Below are positions 1 through 8,976 of a stretch of DNA of 64,000 nucleotides, piece after piece. Position numbers and translations under genes: made by a program. Source of the DNA: Lysobacter oculi (GTDB lineage: Bacteria; Pseudomonadota; Gammaproteobacteria; Xanthomonadales; Xanthomonadaceae); assembly GCF_003293695.1 (NCBI RefSeq), contig NZ_CP029556.1, positions 1,932,001-1,996,000 on the forward strand, read 5' to 3'. The notes beneath the pieces were generated by a model. That model worked only from the letters and a program-made list of their open reading frames with translations. It was not told the DNA's origin and searched no databases. Each line of letters starts with the position of its first letter. Position 1 is the first letter of the stretch.

Positions 1-1180
1 ATTGCCGACGCTGCCGACCGCATCGCCCTTGCGCACCGCCGCGCCGACATCATTCATCAGCGCATCGTTGTGCGCGTACAGGCTCATGTAGCCGTTGCCG
101 TGGTCGACGATGCAGAGCAGGCCGTAGCCACTCATCCATTCGGCGAAGACCACCTGGCCATCGGCGACGGCACGGACCGGCGTGCCGGCGGCCGCGCCGA
201 TCAGCAGGCCCGAACTCGCGCTGCCGTCCGGCATGGTGCCGCCGAAGCCGGCGAGCAGGCTGCCGGCCAGCGGCCAGCCCGCGCCACCGACGGCCACCGG
301 CGCGGCCGTGGCGACGCGCGGCGGCGGGCGCGTGGCGCGTGCGGGCGAGCCCGGCGTGCGGCTGCCACGCGCGGCCTCGGCGCGATCACGCCTGGCCTGC
401 GCGGCGGCCTCGCGGCGCTCGCGTTCGGCGGCGGCGCGGCGTTCACGCTCGGCTTTCGCGGCGGCGGCACGCAGCTGGCCCAGCACGCGTTCCAGCGCTT
501 TCGCGTCCTGGCCGAGCGCCTTTTCGCGGCTGGCCTTGTCCTGGTATTTCGCATCCACCTGCGCGAGCAGCGTCGCGCGCTGCCTGCGTTGCTGCGCGAC
601 TTCCGCGAGTTCGGCCTGATGCCGCTTCCGCGCCACCGCCAGCAAGGTCTGTTTCTGGCCGATTTCGGTTTCCACCACCTGCAGGGCCTTGAGGCGCTCG
701 CTGATGTCGCGGATGCGCGCGGCGCGGTCGCGTTGCAGGGCGGCGTAATAGGCCAGCTCGCGGTTGCCCTGGGCGATCTGGTCCTGCGAGAGCATCACCT
801 TGAGCGGCGCATCGCCGCCGGTCATGTAGGCGGCGCGCACCAGCTTCGCCAGCACCTCGCGCTGGCCGACCAGCGACTGCGCCAGGGCTTCGCGCTGCTG
901 CTGCAGGCTGCCGAGCGCGGCCTGCTCGCGGCCGATCGCGGCGGTGGTGTCGTTCAACGCGCGCGTGCTGCGGCCCACCGCTTCATCGGCCTCGCGCACC
1001 GCGCGTGACGCCTGCCCGCGCTGGCCTTCCAGCTGGCGTCGCTCGCTGCCGATCTGCTTGAGCTCCTTGCGCAGCTCCTGCAGCTTGCGTTCGGTCTCGC
1101 GGGTGTTCTGCGCGGTCGCCGCGCCGGCCAGCAACGTCAAGGCGATGGCACAGGCGACAGCGCGGGAACGCGGGCCTCAT
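1..1180 (-). CDS. envC: EnvC-like murein hydrolase activator (M23/LytM domain), cut off by the left window edge
   Basis: Secreted coiled-coil protein with a C-terminal LytM domain, the architecture of EnvC, which activates septal amidases in the periplasm during division. Visible parts are a hydrophobic leader ending in AGAATAQ, a long Glu/Lys/Gln/Arg-rich coiled coil ([19 protein letters not shown] and onward), a low-complexity Arg/Ala linker, then LytM sequence such as [20 protein letters not shown] and [10 protein letters not shown]. The first Zn ligands of active M23 enzymes (HxxxD) are replaced by GLLIGAA, as in E. coli EnvC, so it is probably an activator rather than an enzyme. The last residues lie outside the window. 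The start is odd: the ATG at 1180-1178 overlaps the gpmI stop in ATGA style but is out of frame with the leader. Dropping one base in the C-run at 1172-1174 gives [19 protein letters not shown], a proper signal peptide. Otherwise only a TTG start is available. Confidence 0.85.
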
Positions 1181-2719
1181 CCTTCGAACAGGCTCCGGCC
1201 GCTCATTTCGGCGGGCTTGTCGATGCCGAGCAGGTCGAGCAGGGTCGGCGCGACATCGCGCAACGCACCGCCCCCCGCGCAGCGTCGCGCCGGCACGCGC
1301 ACCGACATAGACCAGCGGCACAGGGCCGACGGTGTGCGCGGTATGCGGCTGGCCGGTCTCGGGGTCGCGCATCATTTCAAGATTGCCGTGGTCGGCGGTG
1401 ACCAGCAGCGCGCCGCCGACGTCTTCCACCGCCGCGCTGACCGCGCCGATCGCGACATCCACCGCTTCGGCGGCTTTCACCGCCGCGTCGAGCATGCCGG
1501 TGTGGCCGACCATGTCGGGATTGGCGATGTTGCAGACGATGCAGTCGTAGGCCTGCGTGCGGATCGCGGCCACCAGTTTGTCGGTGAGCTCGGGGCAGCT
1601 CATTTCCGGCTGCAGGTCGTAGGTGGCGACCTTCGGGCTCGGGATCAGCGTGCGCGCCTCGCCTGCGTACAGGTCTTCGCGGCCACCGCTGAAGAAGAAG
1701 GTGACGTGCGCGTATTTCTCGGTTTCGGCGATGCGCAGCTGGCTGAGACCGTGCGCGGCCAGCACTTCGCCGAGCGTGTTGGCGAGGTTGTCCGGCGGCC
1801 AGGCCACGGTGGCCGGCAGCTTGGCGTCGTATTCGCTGAGGCAGACGAAGTCGGCCAGCGCCGGACGCCGCGCGGCGAAGCCATCGAAGCCCGGCTGCAC
1901 GAAGGCGGCGGTGAGCTGGCGTGCGCGGTCGGCACGGAAGTTCATGAACACCACCGCGTCGCCGTCTTCGATCTTGGCGCCGCTTCCGATCACCGTCGGC
2001 TGCACGAACTCGTCGTTCTCGTCGCGTGCGTAGGCGGCATCGAGCGCATCCAACGCGCTATCGGCGCGATGCATGCCTTCGGCTTCGACCATCGCCTGCC
2101 ATGCGGCCTCGACGCGGTCCCAGCGCTGGTCACGGTCCATCGCGTAGTAGCGGCCGGACACGTTGGCGATGCGTGCGTTGCCCAGCTCGTCGCACAGCGA
2201 CTGCAGCGCTTCGAGGCTGGCACGCGCCGAACGCGGCGGCGTGTCGCGGCCATCGAGGAAGGCATGCACGGCGACGCGCGGCACGCCGAGCTGCTTCGCC
2301 ATCCTCAACATCGCGAACACATGCGTTTCATGGCTGTGCACGCCACCCGGCGAGAGCAGGCCGAACACATGCAGGGTGCGGTCGTCCGCCTTCGCCGCCT
2401 CGCACGCCCTGACCAGCGCGCCGTTGCCGAAGAAGCTGCCGTCCTCGATGGCCGCGTCGATGCGGGTCAGGTCCTGGTAGACGATGCGGCCGGCGCCGAG
2501 ATTCATGTGGCCGACTTCGGAATTGCCCATCTGCCCGTCCGGCAGGCCGACGTGGCGGCCTTCGGTGTGGATCAGCGTGTGCGGGCGCGTGTCCCAGAGC
2601 CGGTGCCAGTGCGGCAGGGTGGCGAGGGCGAGCGCGTTGTCGGCCGGGTCTTCGCGGTATCCCCATCCATCCAGGATCAGCAGGACGACGGGCTTGGGGC
2701 GCGATGCGGCTTCGGACAT
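1177..2719 (-). CDS. gpmI: 2,3-bisphosphoglycerate-independent phosphoglycerate mutase, with an apparent frameshift near the 3' end
   Basis: Interconverts 3- and 2-phosphoglycerate in glycolysis and gluconeogenesis using two Mn ions, in the cytosol. The start [20 protein letters not shown] fits the family N-terminus. [14 protein letters not shown] carries the phospho-Ser; [11 protein letters not shown] and [11 protein letters not shown] are C-terminal metal-binding segments. The frame breaks after GARAGATLR in a run of six C (1271-1276). Reading five C restores [20 protein letters not shown] and ends SGRSLFEG at the stop at 1177-1179. The repaired product is 513 aa, the usual length (E. coli 514). 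Without repair the frame runs on to 983 into nonsense. An extra base from sequencing is likely, since this is often the only mutase in the family. It is followed by an EnvC-like gene in ATGA overlap, a common gpmI-envC order. Confidence 0.93.
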
Positions 2720-2822
2720 GACGTGGGGACCAGTGACTTTCGACGGATGCCCGGCGCCGGGCGTTGTGGAATTGTAGTCCGCACGCGCTGCCGTCCTGTC
2801 GCAGCCCAACGGAGTCCGAATC

Positions 2823-3614
2823 ATGGCGATGCCCAGTCCCTCCCCGCTCGCGATCGCCCTGGCGCTGATGCTGGCGGCCGCGCCCGCCTATCCGCAGGAC
2901 CAGAGCAAGGTCAGCGGCGACATCAGCATTGGCGCCGGGGTGAAATCCGGCAGCCTGACCACGGTCAGCGGCGACATCGACTTGGCCGCGAACGTGCGCG
3001 CCGGCAGCCTGAACACGGTGAGCGGCGACATCGACATCGATTCCGGCGTGGTGGCCGGCGCCGCCGAGGGGGTCAGCGGCGACATCGAGGCCGGCGAGAA
3101 CGTGCAACTGGGCGACGTGCAGACGGTCAGCGGCGACATCAAGCTGGGCGCGCGCGGGCGCACCGGCAGCGCCGGGAGCGTCAGCGGCGACATCCGCTAC
3201 GGCGCGGGCAGCCAGCTGGCCAGCGCGGAGACGGTCAGCGGCGACGTGTTCATCGACCGCGGCGGGCGCATCGCCGGCAACGTGGGCACGGTGAGCGGCG
3301 CGATCGGCCTGGTCGCGGCGGAGGTGGGCGGCGATGTCAGCACCTACACCGGCAACGTGACCGTCGGCGCCGGTTCGCACGTGCGCGGCGGCCTGACCGT
3401 GCGCAAGCCGAACAACGGCAACGGCATCACCATCGTCAACATCAAGCTGAAGCAGGCACCGCCGCGGATCATCATCGGCCCGGATGCACGCGTCGACGGC
3501 GCGCTCTCCTTCGAGCACCCGGTCAAGCTGTACGTGCACCGCAGCGCGCGCATCGGCAAGGTCACCGGCGCCACCGCCATCGCCTACGACACGCCGCGCG
3601 CGCCGAACGACTGA
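2823..3614 (+). CDS. Secreted VSGDI-repeat protein, predicted beta-solenoid
   Basis: 263-aa protein of unknown function. A signal peptide (about residues 1-24, ending APAYPQ) is followed by tandem 18-residue repeats, each with VSGDI or a close variant (VSGDV, VSGAI, then YTGNV). Repeat starts are at residues 30, 48, 66, 84, 102, 120, 138, 156 and weakly 174: no gap or insertion in nine units. Eighteen residues is about one coil of known beta-helices and bactofilin-like folds, so an exported beta-solenoid is inferred. The C-terminal 80 residues (ITIVNIKLKQAPPRIIIGPD) keep a beta-rich, Val/Ile pattern without the motif. No enzyme motif, TM anchor or LPXTG-like signal is visible. It diverges from gpmI across about 100 bp and precedes the M28 peptidase by 39 bp on the same strand. 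Confidence 0.75.
   Translation: MAMPSPSPLAIALALMLAAAPAYPQDQSKVSGDISIGAGVKSGSLTTVSGDIDLAANVRAGSLNTVSGDIDIDSGVVAGAAEGVSGDIEAGENVQLGDVQTVSGDIKLGARGRTGSAGSVSGDIRYGAGSQLASAETVSGDVFIDRGGRIAGNVGTVSGAIGLVAAEVGGDVSTYTGNVTVGAGSHVRGGLTVRKPNNGNGITIVNIKLKQAPPRIIIGPDARVDGALSFEHPVKLYVHRSARIGKVTGATAIAYDTPRAPND
2910..3356 (+). repeat. Nine in-frame 54-bp tandem coding repeats (VSGDI units)
   Basis: Within the secreted repeat protein, the nucleotide core GTCAGCGGCGACATC or GTGAGCGGCGACATC recurs every 54 bp (2910, 2964, 3018, 3072, 3126, 3180, 3234, 3288; weak ninth at 3342). The five-codon core is almost invariant while the other 13 codons have drifted, so the copies are old duplications held by protein structure rather than a recent expansion. 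Confidence 0.85.
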
Positions 3615-3653
3615 CGCGGCTACCATCGGGATTCCGCTCACCAGGGAATCCCC

Positions 3654-5369
3654 ATGCAGCATCGTCACCTGATCCTGGGCCTGGCCGCCGCCTCCGCGCT
3701 GGCCGCCTGCAAGCCCGCCACGCCGCCGGCGGACAGCGCCGCGCCGGCGACCCCCACGCCCGCCGCGAGCGCGCACGCGTTCGCCGCCGACATCAATGCC
3801 GCCGATTACGCCGAACTGGTGAAGACGCTGGCTTCGGATGAATTCGAAGGCCGCGGCCCCGGCACGCCGGGTGAGGAAAAATCGGTCGAGTACATCAAGG
3901 CGCAGTTCGAGCGCGCGGGGCTCAAGCCCGGCAACAACGGCGACTGGTTCCAGACCGTGCCGATGGTGGTCACCGAGGCCGATCCGGCGACGACGATGAA
4001 TATCGATGTCGACGGCAAGCCGCACGCGCTGAAGTTCGGCACCGACATGGTGGTGGGCACCCGCAGCGGCCAGAAGGAAGTGAAGATCGACGGCAGCGAG
4101 CTGGTCTTCGTCGGCTACGGCGTGGACGCGCCGGAGCAGCAGTGGAACGACTACGCCGGCGTGGATGTGAAGGGCAAGACGGTGGTGATGTTCGTCAACG
4201 ACCCCGGCTTCCACGCGCAGGACCCGAACCTGTTCGAAGGCAAGCGCATGACCTATTACGGGCGCTGGACGTACAAGTTCGAGGAAGCCGCGCGCAAGGG
4301 CGCCGCCGCGGCGATCATCATCCATGACGATGCCGGCGCGTCCTACGGCTGGGACGTGGTGAAGAATTCCTGGTCAGGCCCGCAGCATGACCTAAACGCC
4401 AAGGACGATCCGGAACCGCGACTGCCGGCGCAGGGCTGGATCACCGGCGAGCAGGCGAAGACGCTGTTCACCGACGCCGGGCTCGACCTGGACGCGCTGC
4501 GCGTGGCCGCCGGCAAGCCCGGTTTCAAGGCGGTACCGATGAAGGCGAAGCTCTCGCTCGACCTGAAGAGCACGACCAGCGAGCAGTCGTCGCGCAACGT
4601 GATCGGCATCCTGCCGGGCAGCGAGAAGCCCGACGAGGCGATCGTCTACATGGCGCACTGGGACCACTTGGGCAAGCATGAGGGCGCCGATCCTGCTGAA
4701 AACGGGGGCGACAACATCTACAACGGTGCGGTGGACAACGCGACCGGCGTGGCCGGCATCATCGAGATCGCGGAGAAGTTCGCGCGCAGCGAACCGAAAC
4801 CGAAGCGCTCGGTGGTGTTCCTGGCGGTGACGCTGGAGGAGTCCGGCCTGCTGGGTTCCAAGTACTACGTCGCGCATCCCGCCATCCCGATGGACAGGAC
4901 GGTGGCCGTCATCAACATGGACGCGATGCCGGTCGGCGGCCGCGCCAAGAGCATGACCGTGGTCGGCATGGGCAACTCCGAGCTGGAGAACCTGCTGGCC
5001 GATGCGGTGAAGCCACAGAGCCGCACGCTGAAGGCGGAAGCGACGCCGGAAGACGGGTTCTATTTCCGCTCCGACCACTTCAACTTCGCCAAGGCCGGCG
5101 TGCCGGCGCTGTACGCGAAGGGCGGCGATGACCTGGTCGATGGCGGCATCGAGGCCGGCCAGGCGGCGGAAGCGGATTACCGCAAGAACCGCTACCACAA
5201 GCCGAGCGACCAGTACGACGCGAGCTGGAAGCTGGACGGCATCGTCGAGGACCTGAACGCGCTCTACATCGTCGGCAACACGGTGGCCAACGATGGCAGC
5301 TGGCCGAACTGGCTCAAGACCAGCGCGTTCCGTGCCAAGCGCGACGCGATGATGGCAGCGAAGAAGTAA
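3654..5369 (+). CDS. M28-family zinc metallopeptidase lipoprotein (PA-domain aminopeptidase)
   Basis: Predicted exported Zn peptidase, probably an aminopeptidase attached to the outer membrane. The N-terminus has a lipobox (ASALAAC, Cys at residue 19) followed by a Pro/Ala/Thr linker. A protease-associated insert lies around residues 140-290. The M28 core has the expected ligands in order: VYMAHWDHLG (His, Asp), NGAVDNATGVAG (bridging Asp), VTLEESGLLGSKYY (Glu-Glu), INMDAMPVGG (Asp) and SDHFNFAKAGVPALY (last His). At 571 aa it matches the PA-containing M28 peptidases common in Xanthomonadaceae. The substrate cannot be told from sequence. A strong intrinsic terminator follows. Confidence 0.88.
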   Translation: MQHRHLILGLAAASALAACKPATPPADSAAPATPTPAASAHAFAADINAADYAELVKTLASDEFEGRGPGTPGEEKSVEYIKAQFERAGLKPGNNGDWFQTVPMVVTEADPATTMNIDVDGKPHALKFGTDMVVGTRSGQKEVKIDGSELVFVGYGVDAPEQQWNDYAGVDVKGKTVVMFVNDPGFHAQDPNLFEGKRMTYYGRWTYKFEEAARKGAAAAIIIHDDAGASYGWDVVKNSWSGPQHDLNAKDDPEPRLPAQGWITGEQAKTLFTDAGLDLDALRVAAGKPGFKAVPMKAKLSLDLKSTTSEQSSRNVIGILPGSEKPDEAIVYMAHWDHLGKHEGADPAENGGDNIYNGAVDNATGVAGIIEIAEKFARSEPKPKRSVVFLAVTLEESGLLGSKYYVAHPAIPMDRTVAVINMDAMPVGGRAKSMTVVGMGNSELENLLADAVKPQSRTLKAEATPEDGFYFRSDHFNFAKAGVPALYAKGGDDLVDGGIEAGQAAEADYRKNRYHKPSDQYDASWKLDGIVEDLNALYIVGNTVANDGSWPNWLKTSAFRAKRDAMMAAKK

Positions 5370-5399
5370 ACCGCGCGCTCAAACAGGTGTTGCGATGGA

Positions 5400-5426
5400 A
5401 GCCCCGGGGAGACCCGGGGCTTTTTC
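5400..5426 (+). terminator. Rho-independent terminator after the M28 peptidase gene
   Basis: The stem GCCCCGGG (5401-5408) pairs with CCCGGGGC (5413-5420) around GAGA and is followed by TTTTT. It lies 30 bp past the peptidase stop codon. Confidence 0.9.
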
Positions 5427-6104
5427 GTTGCGATGCAGGTCGTCTTTGCTCCGATGCAACTCAATCTGATGCATCCCATCTCCGCGACACGACTTCTGCA
5501 GTCGCTTTTCCATACACCGAGCAAACCCACAGACCCTGCATCAAAAGGCGACGGGGCCAAGGCCCGATGCCGAGCGCGCCATGGATGGCGCGCGGCCGCG
5601 ATTCGAAGCAGGATGCGCAGCCCGAGCGGCGGCATCGGGCCTTGGCCTCGGCGCCGGAAGCGGAGCGCATTTTGCTTTTCGACAAACACCTCAATGAAAG
5701 CAAAGGCGAGCTTCGCCACCGGACCGGAAGCCCACCCCCTGCGTTGCCGCTCAGGCTGCGCATCCTGCTCCGGATTCGCGGGCGCGCGGCGTCCTGCCGC
5801 GCTCAACGCAGGGGGTGGACTCCCGATCCTGCATTCCGGTGGTTTGGTGGCGCACGACCTCTTCCTTCGCAGCGACAGCCTGAAATGGCTACGCACTCTC
5901 TGATGCTGAAAACCCGCTCCGAATCGCAGGACATGGTGTTCTGAAGCGCACAGCGCAATCGGGCTGAGTCTTGCTCCTTTCTCTTTGGCCGGGCGACGGT
6001 TGCTTGCCGTTGAGTCGCACCAATACACGGCGATGAAAAACCACCCTACTCACATCGCCGCGCCAACAGGCATGATGCTGCCATCACTCCAACCGGACTC
6101 CGCC
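5427..6104. other. Long gene-free interval between the M28 and MAPEG genes
   Basis: About 680 bp without a credible gene. Open frames exist on both strands but have low-complexity, palindrome-driven composition and resemble no family I know. The central part (5553-5842) is a nested set of inverted repeats. The right flank (5900-6100) is less GC-rich and probably holds the promoter of the MAPEG gene, although no convincing -35/-10 pair stands out. Confidence 0.7.
5553..5842. repeat. Nested intergenic inverted repeats
   Basis: Paired arms: GGCCAAGGCCCGATGCCG (5555-5572) with its exact complement at 5630-5647; AGCAGGATGCGCAGCC (5607-5622) with 5754-5769, embedded in a looser match of about 34 bp (5597-5630 with 5746-5781); CCACCCCCTGCGTTG (5732-5746) with 5804-5818; CCACCGGA (5717-5724) with 5835-5842. 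There is also a near-palindrome GCGCGCCATGGATGGCGCGC (5574-5593) and a short TTTGCTTT/AAAGCAAA hairpin (5671-5704). The arms are nested or interleaved, as in intergenic repeat families of this lineage. No transposase is present. Confidence 0.75.
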
Positions 6105-6494
6105 ATGATCCTCGCCTACGCCTGCGTGCTGATTGCCGCTCTGCTGCCCTATGTCTGGACGATGGTCGCCAAGTCCGGCGGCGCGAAATTCGACAACCGC
6201 GAGCCGCGCCTGTGGCTGGAGAAACAGGAGAACCCGCGCGTACGCCGTGCCGACGCCGCGCAGAAAAATGCATTCGAAGCCTTTCCCGCCTTCGCTGCCA
6301 GCGTGTTGATGGCGCAGCTGGCCGGCGTGGATGCGCAGCGCATCGGCTGGATCGCCGCGGCTTTCGTCGTCTTCCGCGTGCTGCATGGCGTGTTCTACGT
6401 CGGCAACAAGGCGTCGATGCGCAGCCTGGTCTGGGCCGGCGGCATCGCCTGCGTCATCGCGCTGATGGTGATGGCGGCGCTGCGCATCGCCTGA
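6105..6494 (+). CDS. MAPEG-family integral membrane protein
   Basis: 129-aa membrane protein of the MAPEG superfamily (microsomal glutathione-transferase and eicosanoid-enzyme fold). Four hydrophobic helices are visible: residues 2-20 (ILAYACVLIAALLPYVWTM), about 60-80, 85-100 and 108-127. The helix-1/2 loop holds NREPRLWLEKQENPRVRRADAAQKNAFEAFPAF, whose second part (residues 45-62) is the family signature with the Arg/Asn/Phe residues that shape the glutathione site. The ATG at 6105 was chosen because it places the first helix at the N-terminus; longer upstream extensions run into repeat DNA. Bacterial members lack a settled function. It is followed convergently by the TOPRIM gene with 69 bp between. 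Confidence 0.85.
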   Translation: MILAYACVLIAALLPYVWTMVAKSGGAKFDNREPRLWLEKQENPRVRRADAAQKNAFEAFPAFAASVLMAQLAGVDAQRIGWIAAAFVVFRVLHGVFYVGNKASMRSLVWAGGIACVIALMVMAALRIA

Positions 6495-6563
6495 GGTGCT
6501 ATAGGCAATACCGGCCATGCGCACATGGCTGTGCGCCTGCATGCCTTGTCGGCTTCATCGCAA

Positions 6564-7238
6564 TCAGGTGCCCGCGCCGAACACCGCGAGTACCGCCTCC
6601 ACATCCTCCTGCCCCACTTGCCGCGCCGCGCGCGTGGCCGGATCCACGCATGCACGCCGCAACAGATTGGGCGGCAGGTTGCCGAGCCCGACATGCCGGT
6701 GCTGTACGACCTCGCCTGGTGCGGACGCGCGCATCTGCGCGAGCAGCGCATCGCGATGCGCCGGTGAATACGCCTGCGCGGTCTCGCCGCTGCCGGCATG
6801 GGTGAGCGTGTACATCGGCGCACGCACGCGCCACAGCTGGCCGCAGGCGAGGAAGTCCGGCCACCAACGCGCGAAGTAGAGCAGCATCAAGGCCTCGATG
6901 TGGACGCCGTCGGCATCCGGGTCGAACAACAGCACCACGCGCTCGAAGCGCAACGGCGTCGGCAACAGCGTGGCCGTCTGCAGCGTGGCATCGGCCATGC
7001 CCATCGCATCGGCCAACTGGCGGTACAGCACGTTGCCGCGCACCTTGGTTTCGTCCGCGCGCCAGGCATTGAGCGGCTTGCCCTGCAGCGGCAATACCGC
7101 CTGCGTGCGTTCGTCGCGCACCGCGATCACCGAACGCGCGGCGGAATCACCTTCGACTAGGATCAATTCACAGCCCGCGCCGTGTTGCACGCTGTCGGCG
7201 AGCTTGGCTTTCGATTGCGCGTGGCGTCCGGCGTTCAT
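6564..7238 (-). CDS. Orphan TOPRIM-domain protein, related to GyrB/ParE C-terminal half
   Basis: 224-aa stand-alone piece of a type IIA topoisomerase B subunit. It aligns with GyrB/ParE from the TOPRIM start: AKLADSVQHG, ELILVEGDSAARS (Mg-binding Glu29), VLPLQGKPLNAW, then FDPDADGVHIEALML (Asp106/108/110) and a tail like QLWRVRAPMYTL. The ATPase and transducer domains (about 390 residues) are absent, and nothing upstream resembles them. All acidic TOPRIM residues are kept, so metal binding and folding are plausible, but it cannot be an ATP-driven topoisomerase alone. It might pair with a GyrA/ParC-like partner or be a regulator. The start ATG at 7238 is 82 bp from the divergent TfoX-like gene. 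I am confident of the domain, not of the role. Confidence 0.8.
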   Translation of the reverse strand: MNAGRHAQSKAKLADSVQHGAGCELILVEGDSAARSVIAVRDERTQAVLPLQGKPLNAWRADETKVRGNVLYRQLADAMGMADATLQTATLLPTPLRFERVVLLFDPDADGVHIEALMLLYFARWWPDFLACGQLWRVRAPMYTLTHAGSGETAQAYSPAHRDALLAQMRASAPGEVVQHRHVGLGNLPPNLLRRACVDPATRAARQVGQEDVEAVLAVFGAGT

Positions 7239-7320
7239 CGGCGCAGTGTCGCGCAGCGTGGATGCAGATGCTGAGACGCGGGCGGCCTACCATGGCACGC
7301 CCGCCCCGCAGGATGCCGCC

Positions 7321-7710
7321 ATGGCCACCGACCGCATCTTTGTCGATTACGTCGCCGAGCAGCTCGGCCTCGGCGCGCGGCTGACGCACAGGAAAATGTT
7401 CGGCGAATACGCGCTGTACGTGGACGAGAAGGTGGTCGCCTTCGCCTGCGACAACAGCCTCTTCATCAAGCCCAATCCGGAAGTGGCGCGACTGCATCCC
7501 GACCTGCCGCAGCGCCCGCCCTATCCGGAGGCGAAGAACTACCCGGTCGCCGACGAACTGCTGGACGATGGCGATGCGCTGCGCCGCCTGTTCATCGCCA
7601 GCGCGGAGGTGCTGCCAGCGCCGAAGCGGAAGAAGATCGCCAAGAAGGCAGCGAAGAAAACCGCCGCGAAGAGAGTGGCGAAAAAAACGCCAGCCAAGCC
7701 GAAGCGCTGA
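7321..7710 (+). CDS. TfoX N-terminal-domain protein with a Lys/Ala-rich tail
   Basis: 129-aa protein. Residues 1-97 form a TfoX/Sxy N-terminal domain (RKMFGEYALYVDEKVVAFAC, LFIKPNPEVA, YPEAKNYPVADELLDD). TfoX/Sxy proteins co-activate competence genes with CRP in other gammaproteobacteria, but this one lacks the TfoX C-terminal domain, so a competence role is unproven. Residues 100-129 are a basic tail (KRKKIAKKAAKKTAAKRVAK) like histone H1 or AlgP-type tails, suggesting DNA or RNA binding. The start was chosen at the ATG directly before the conserved domain. It ends next to the convergent tyrS stop. Confidence 0.82.
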   Translation: MATDRIFVDYVAEQLGLGARLTHRKMFGEYALYVDEKVVAFACDNSLFIKPNPEVARLHPDLPQRPPYPEAKNYPVADELLDDGDALRRLFIASAEVLPAPKRKKIAKKAAKKTAAKRVAKKTPAKPKR

Positions 7711-8931
7711 TCAGCCTTCGACCAGCCGTACCCGCGCGAAGTTGCGCTTGCCGACCGCGATCACGCCTTCGAAGCCGGGCGTGAACAGGCGCGCGGCGTC
7801 TTCGAACACTTCGCCATCCACGCGCACGCTGCGTTCCTTGAGCTTGCGGTTGGCTTCCGAATTGCTCGGCGTGATGCCGGCGGCGGTCAGCAGCGCGGCG
7901 ATGCGCAGGCCTTCGGCGGGCACGGTCACGTCCTGCAGCGGCAGGTTCGACACATCGCCTTCGCCACGCACCGCCGCATGCCAGCCGGCGATCGCGGTGT
8001 CGGCGGCGGCCCCGTCGTGGAAGCGCGCGGCCAGTTCGCGGGCGAGGCGCAGCTTGAGGTCGCGTGGGTTGAGCGTGCCGGCCTCGATTTCGCCACGCAG
8101 CGTCTTCGCCTCCTCGATGGAGATGTCGAAGCTGAGCAGGTCGATCCACTTCCACATCAACTCGTCGCCGATCTTCATGGTCTTGGTGACGATGTCGATC
8201 GCGGGCTCGTCGATGCCGATGTAGTTGCCGAGCGACTTCGACATCTTCTGCACGCCATCGATGCCTTCCAGCAGCGGCATCGTCAGCACGATCTGCGGCT
8301 TCATCCCCGCGCCTTCCTGCAGCGCGCGGCCCATCAGCAGGTTGAATTTCTGGTCGGTGCCGCCGAGCTCGACATCGCTCTCCAGCGCCACCGAGTCGTA
8401 GCCCTGCGCGAGCGGGTAGAGGAATTCGTGGATCGAGATCGGCTGCTGCGCCTTGTGGCGCTTGGCGAAGTCGTCGCGCTCCAGCATCCGTGCCACGGTG
8501 AGCTGGCCGGCCAGCCGCACCATGTCGGCGGCGCTCATCCTGTCGAACCACTCGCTGTTGAAACGCAGCTCGGTTTTCTCGCGGTCGAGGATCTTGAACA
8601 CCTGCTCGGCGTAGGTCGCGGCGTTCGCCATCACGTCTTCGCGGGTCAGCGGCTTGCGGGTGACGTTCTTGCCGGTGGGGTCGCCGATCATCCCGGTGAA
8701 GTCGCCGATCAGGAAGATCACCTGGTGGCCGAGGTCCTGGAACTGCCGCAGCTTGTTGATCAGCACGGTGTGGCCGAGGTGCAGGTCGGGCGCGGTCGGG
8801 TCGAAGCCAGCCTTGATCCGCAGCGGGCGGCCTTCCTTCAGGCGGGCCTCCAGCTCCTCGCGCTTGAGCAGCTCGTCACTGCCGCGGGCGATGAGGTCGA
8901 GGGCGGCGGTGATGTTCGGAGCTTCGGACAC
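7711..8931 (-). CDS. tyrS: Tyrosine--tRNA ligase
   Basis: Charges tRNA-Tyr with tyrosine in the cytosol. At 406 aa it is a class I synthetase of the TyrZ-like bacterial subgroup: [11 protein letters not shown] carries the HIGH-type signature (about residues 51-61) and [11 protein letters not shown] the KMSKS loop (about 231). The C-terminal S4 RNA-binding domain ([20 protein letters not shown]) is present. Start [14 protein letters not shown] at 8931. It diverges from the M23 peptidase, with anmK beyond it; the same group occurs in Pseudomonas, supporting an old conserved order. Confidence 0.97.
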   Translation of the reverse strand: MSEAPNITAALDLIARGSDELLKREELEARLKEGRPLRIKAGFDPTAPDLHLGHTVLINKLRQFQDLGHQVIFLIGDFTGMIGDPTGKNVTRKPLTREDVMANAATYAEQVFKILDREKTELRFNSEWFDRMSAADMVRLAGQLTVARMLERDDFAKRHKAQQPISIHEFLYPLAQGYDSVALESDVELGGTDQKFNLLMGRALQEGAGMKPQIVLTMPLLEGIDGVQKMSKSLGNYIGIDEPAIDIVTKTMKIGDELMWKWIDLLSFDISIEEAKTLRGEIEAGTLNPRDLKLRLARELAARFHDGAAADTAIAGWHAAVRGEGDVSNLPLQDVTVPAEGLRIAALLTAAGITPSNSEANRKLKERSVRVDGEVFEDAARLFTPGFEGVIAVGKRNFARVRLVEG

Positions 8932-8976
8932 GGGATTTCCTGAATGCGCTTTGTTGACGGGTGCGAATGGTAAATC

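Noticed and set aside
2910..3356. 54-bp tandem repeat as a CRISPR array or minisatellite
   Set aside because: In frame, inside a gene with a signal peptide; the units have drifted spacers of fixed size and no unique spacer-like content.
944..3841. Very long open frame on the plus strand over gpmI and the repeat protein
   Set aside because: Arg/His/Ala-rich without domains. It is antisense to gpmI, whose motifs are clear, and an effect of high GC.
5387..5944. Three overlapping frames in the gap after the M28 gene
   Set aside because: They follow the inverted repeats and show no homology-like features or good start sites.
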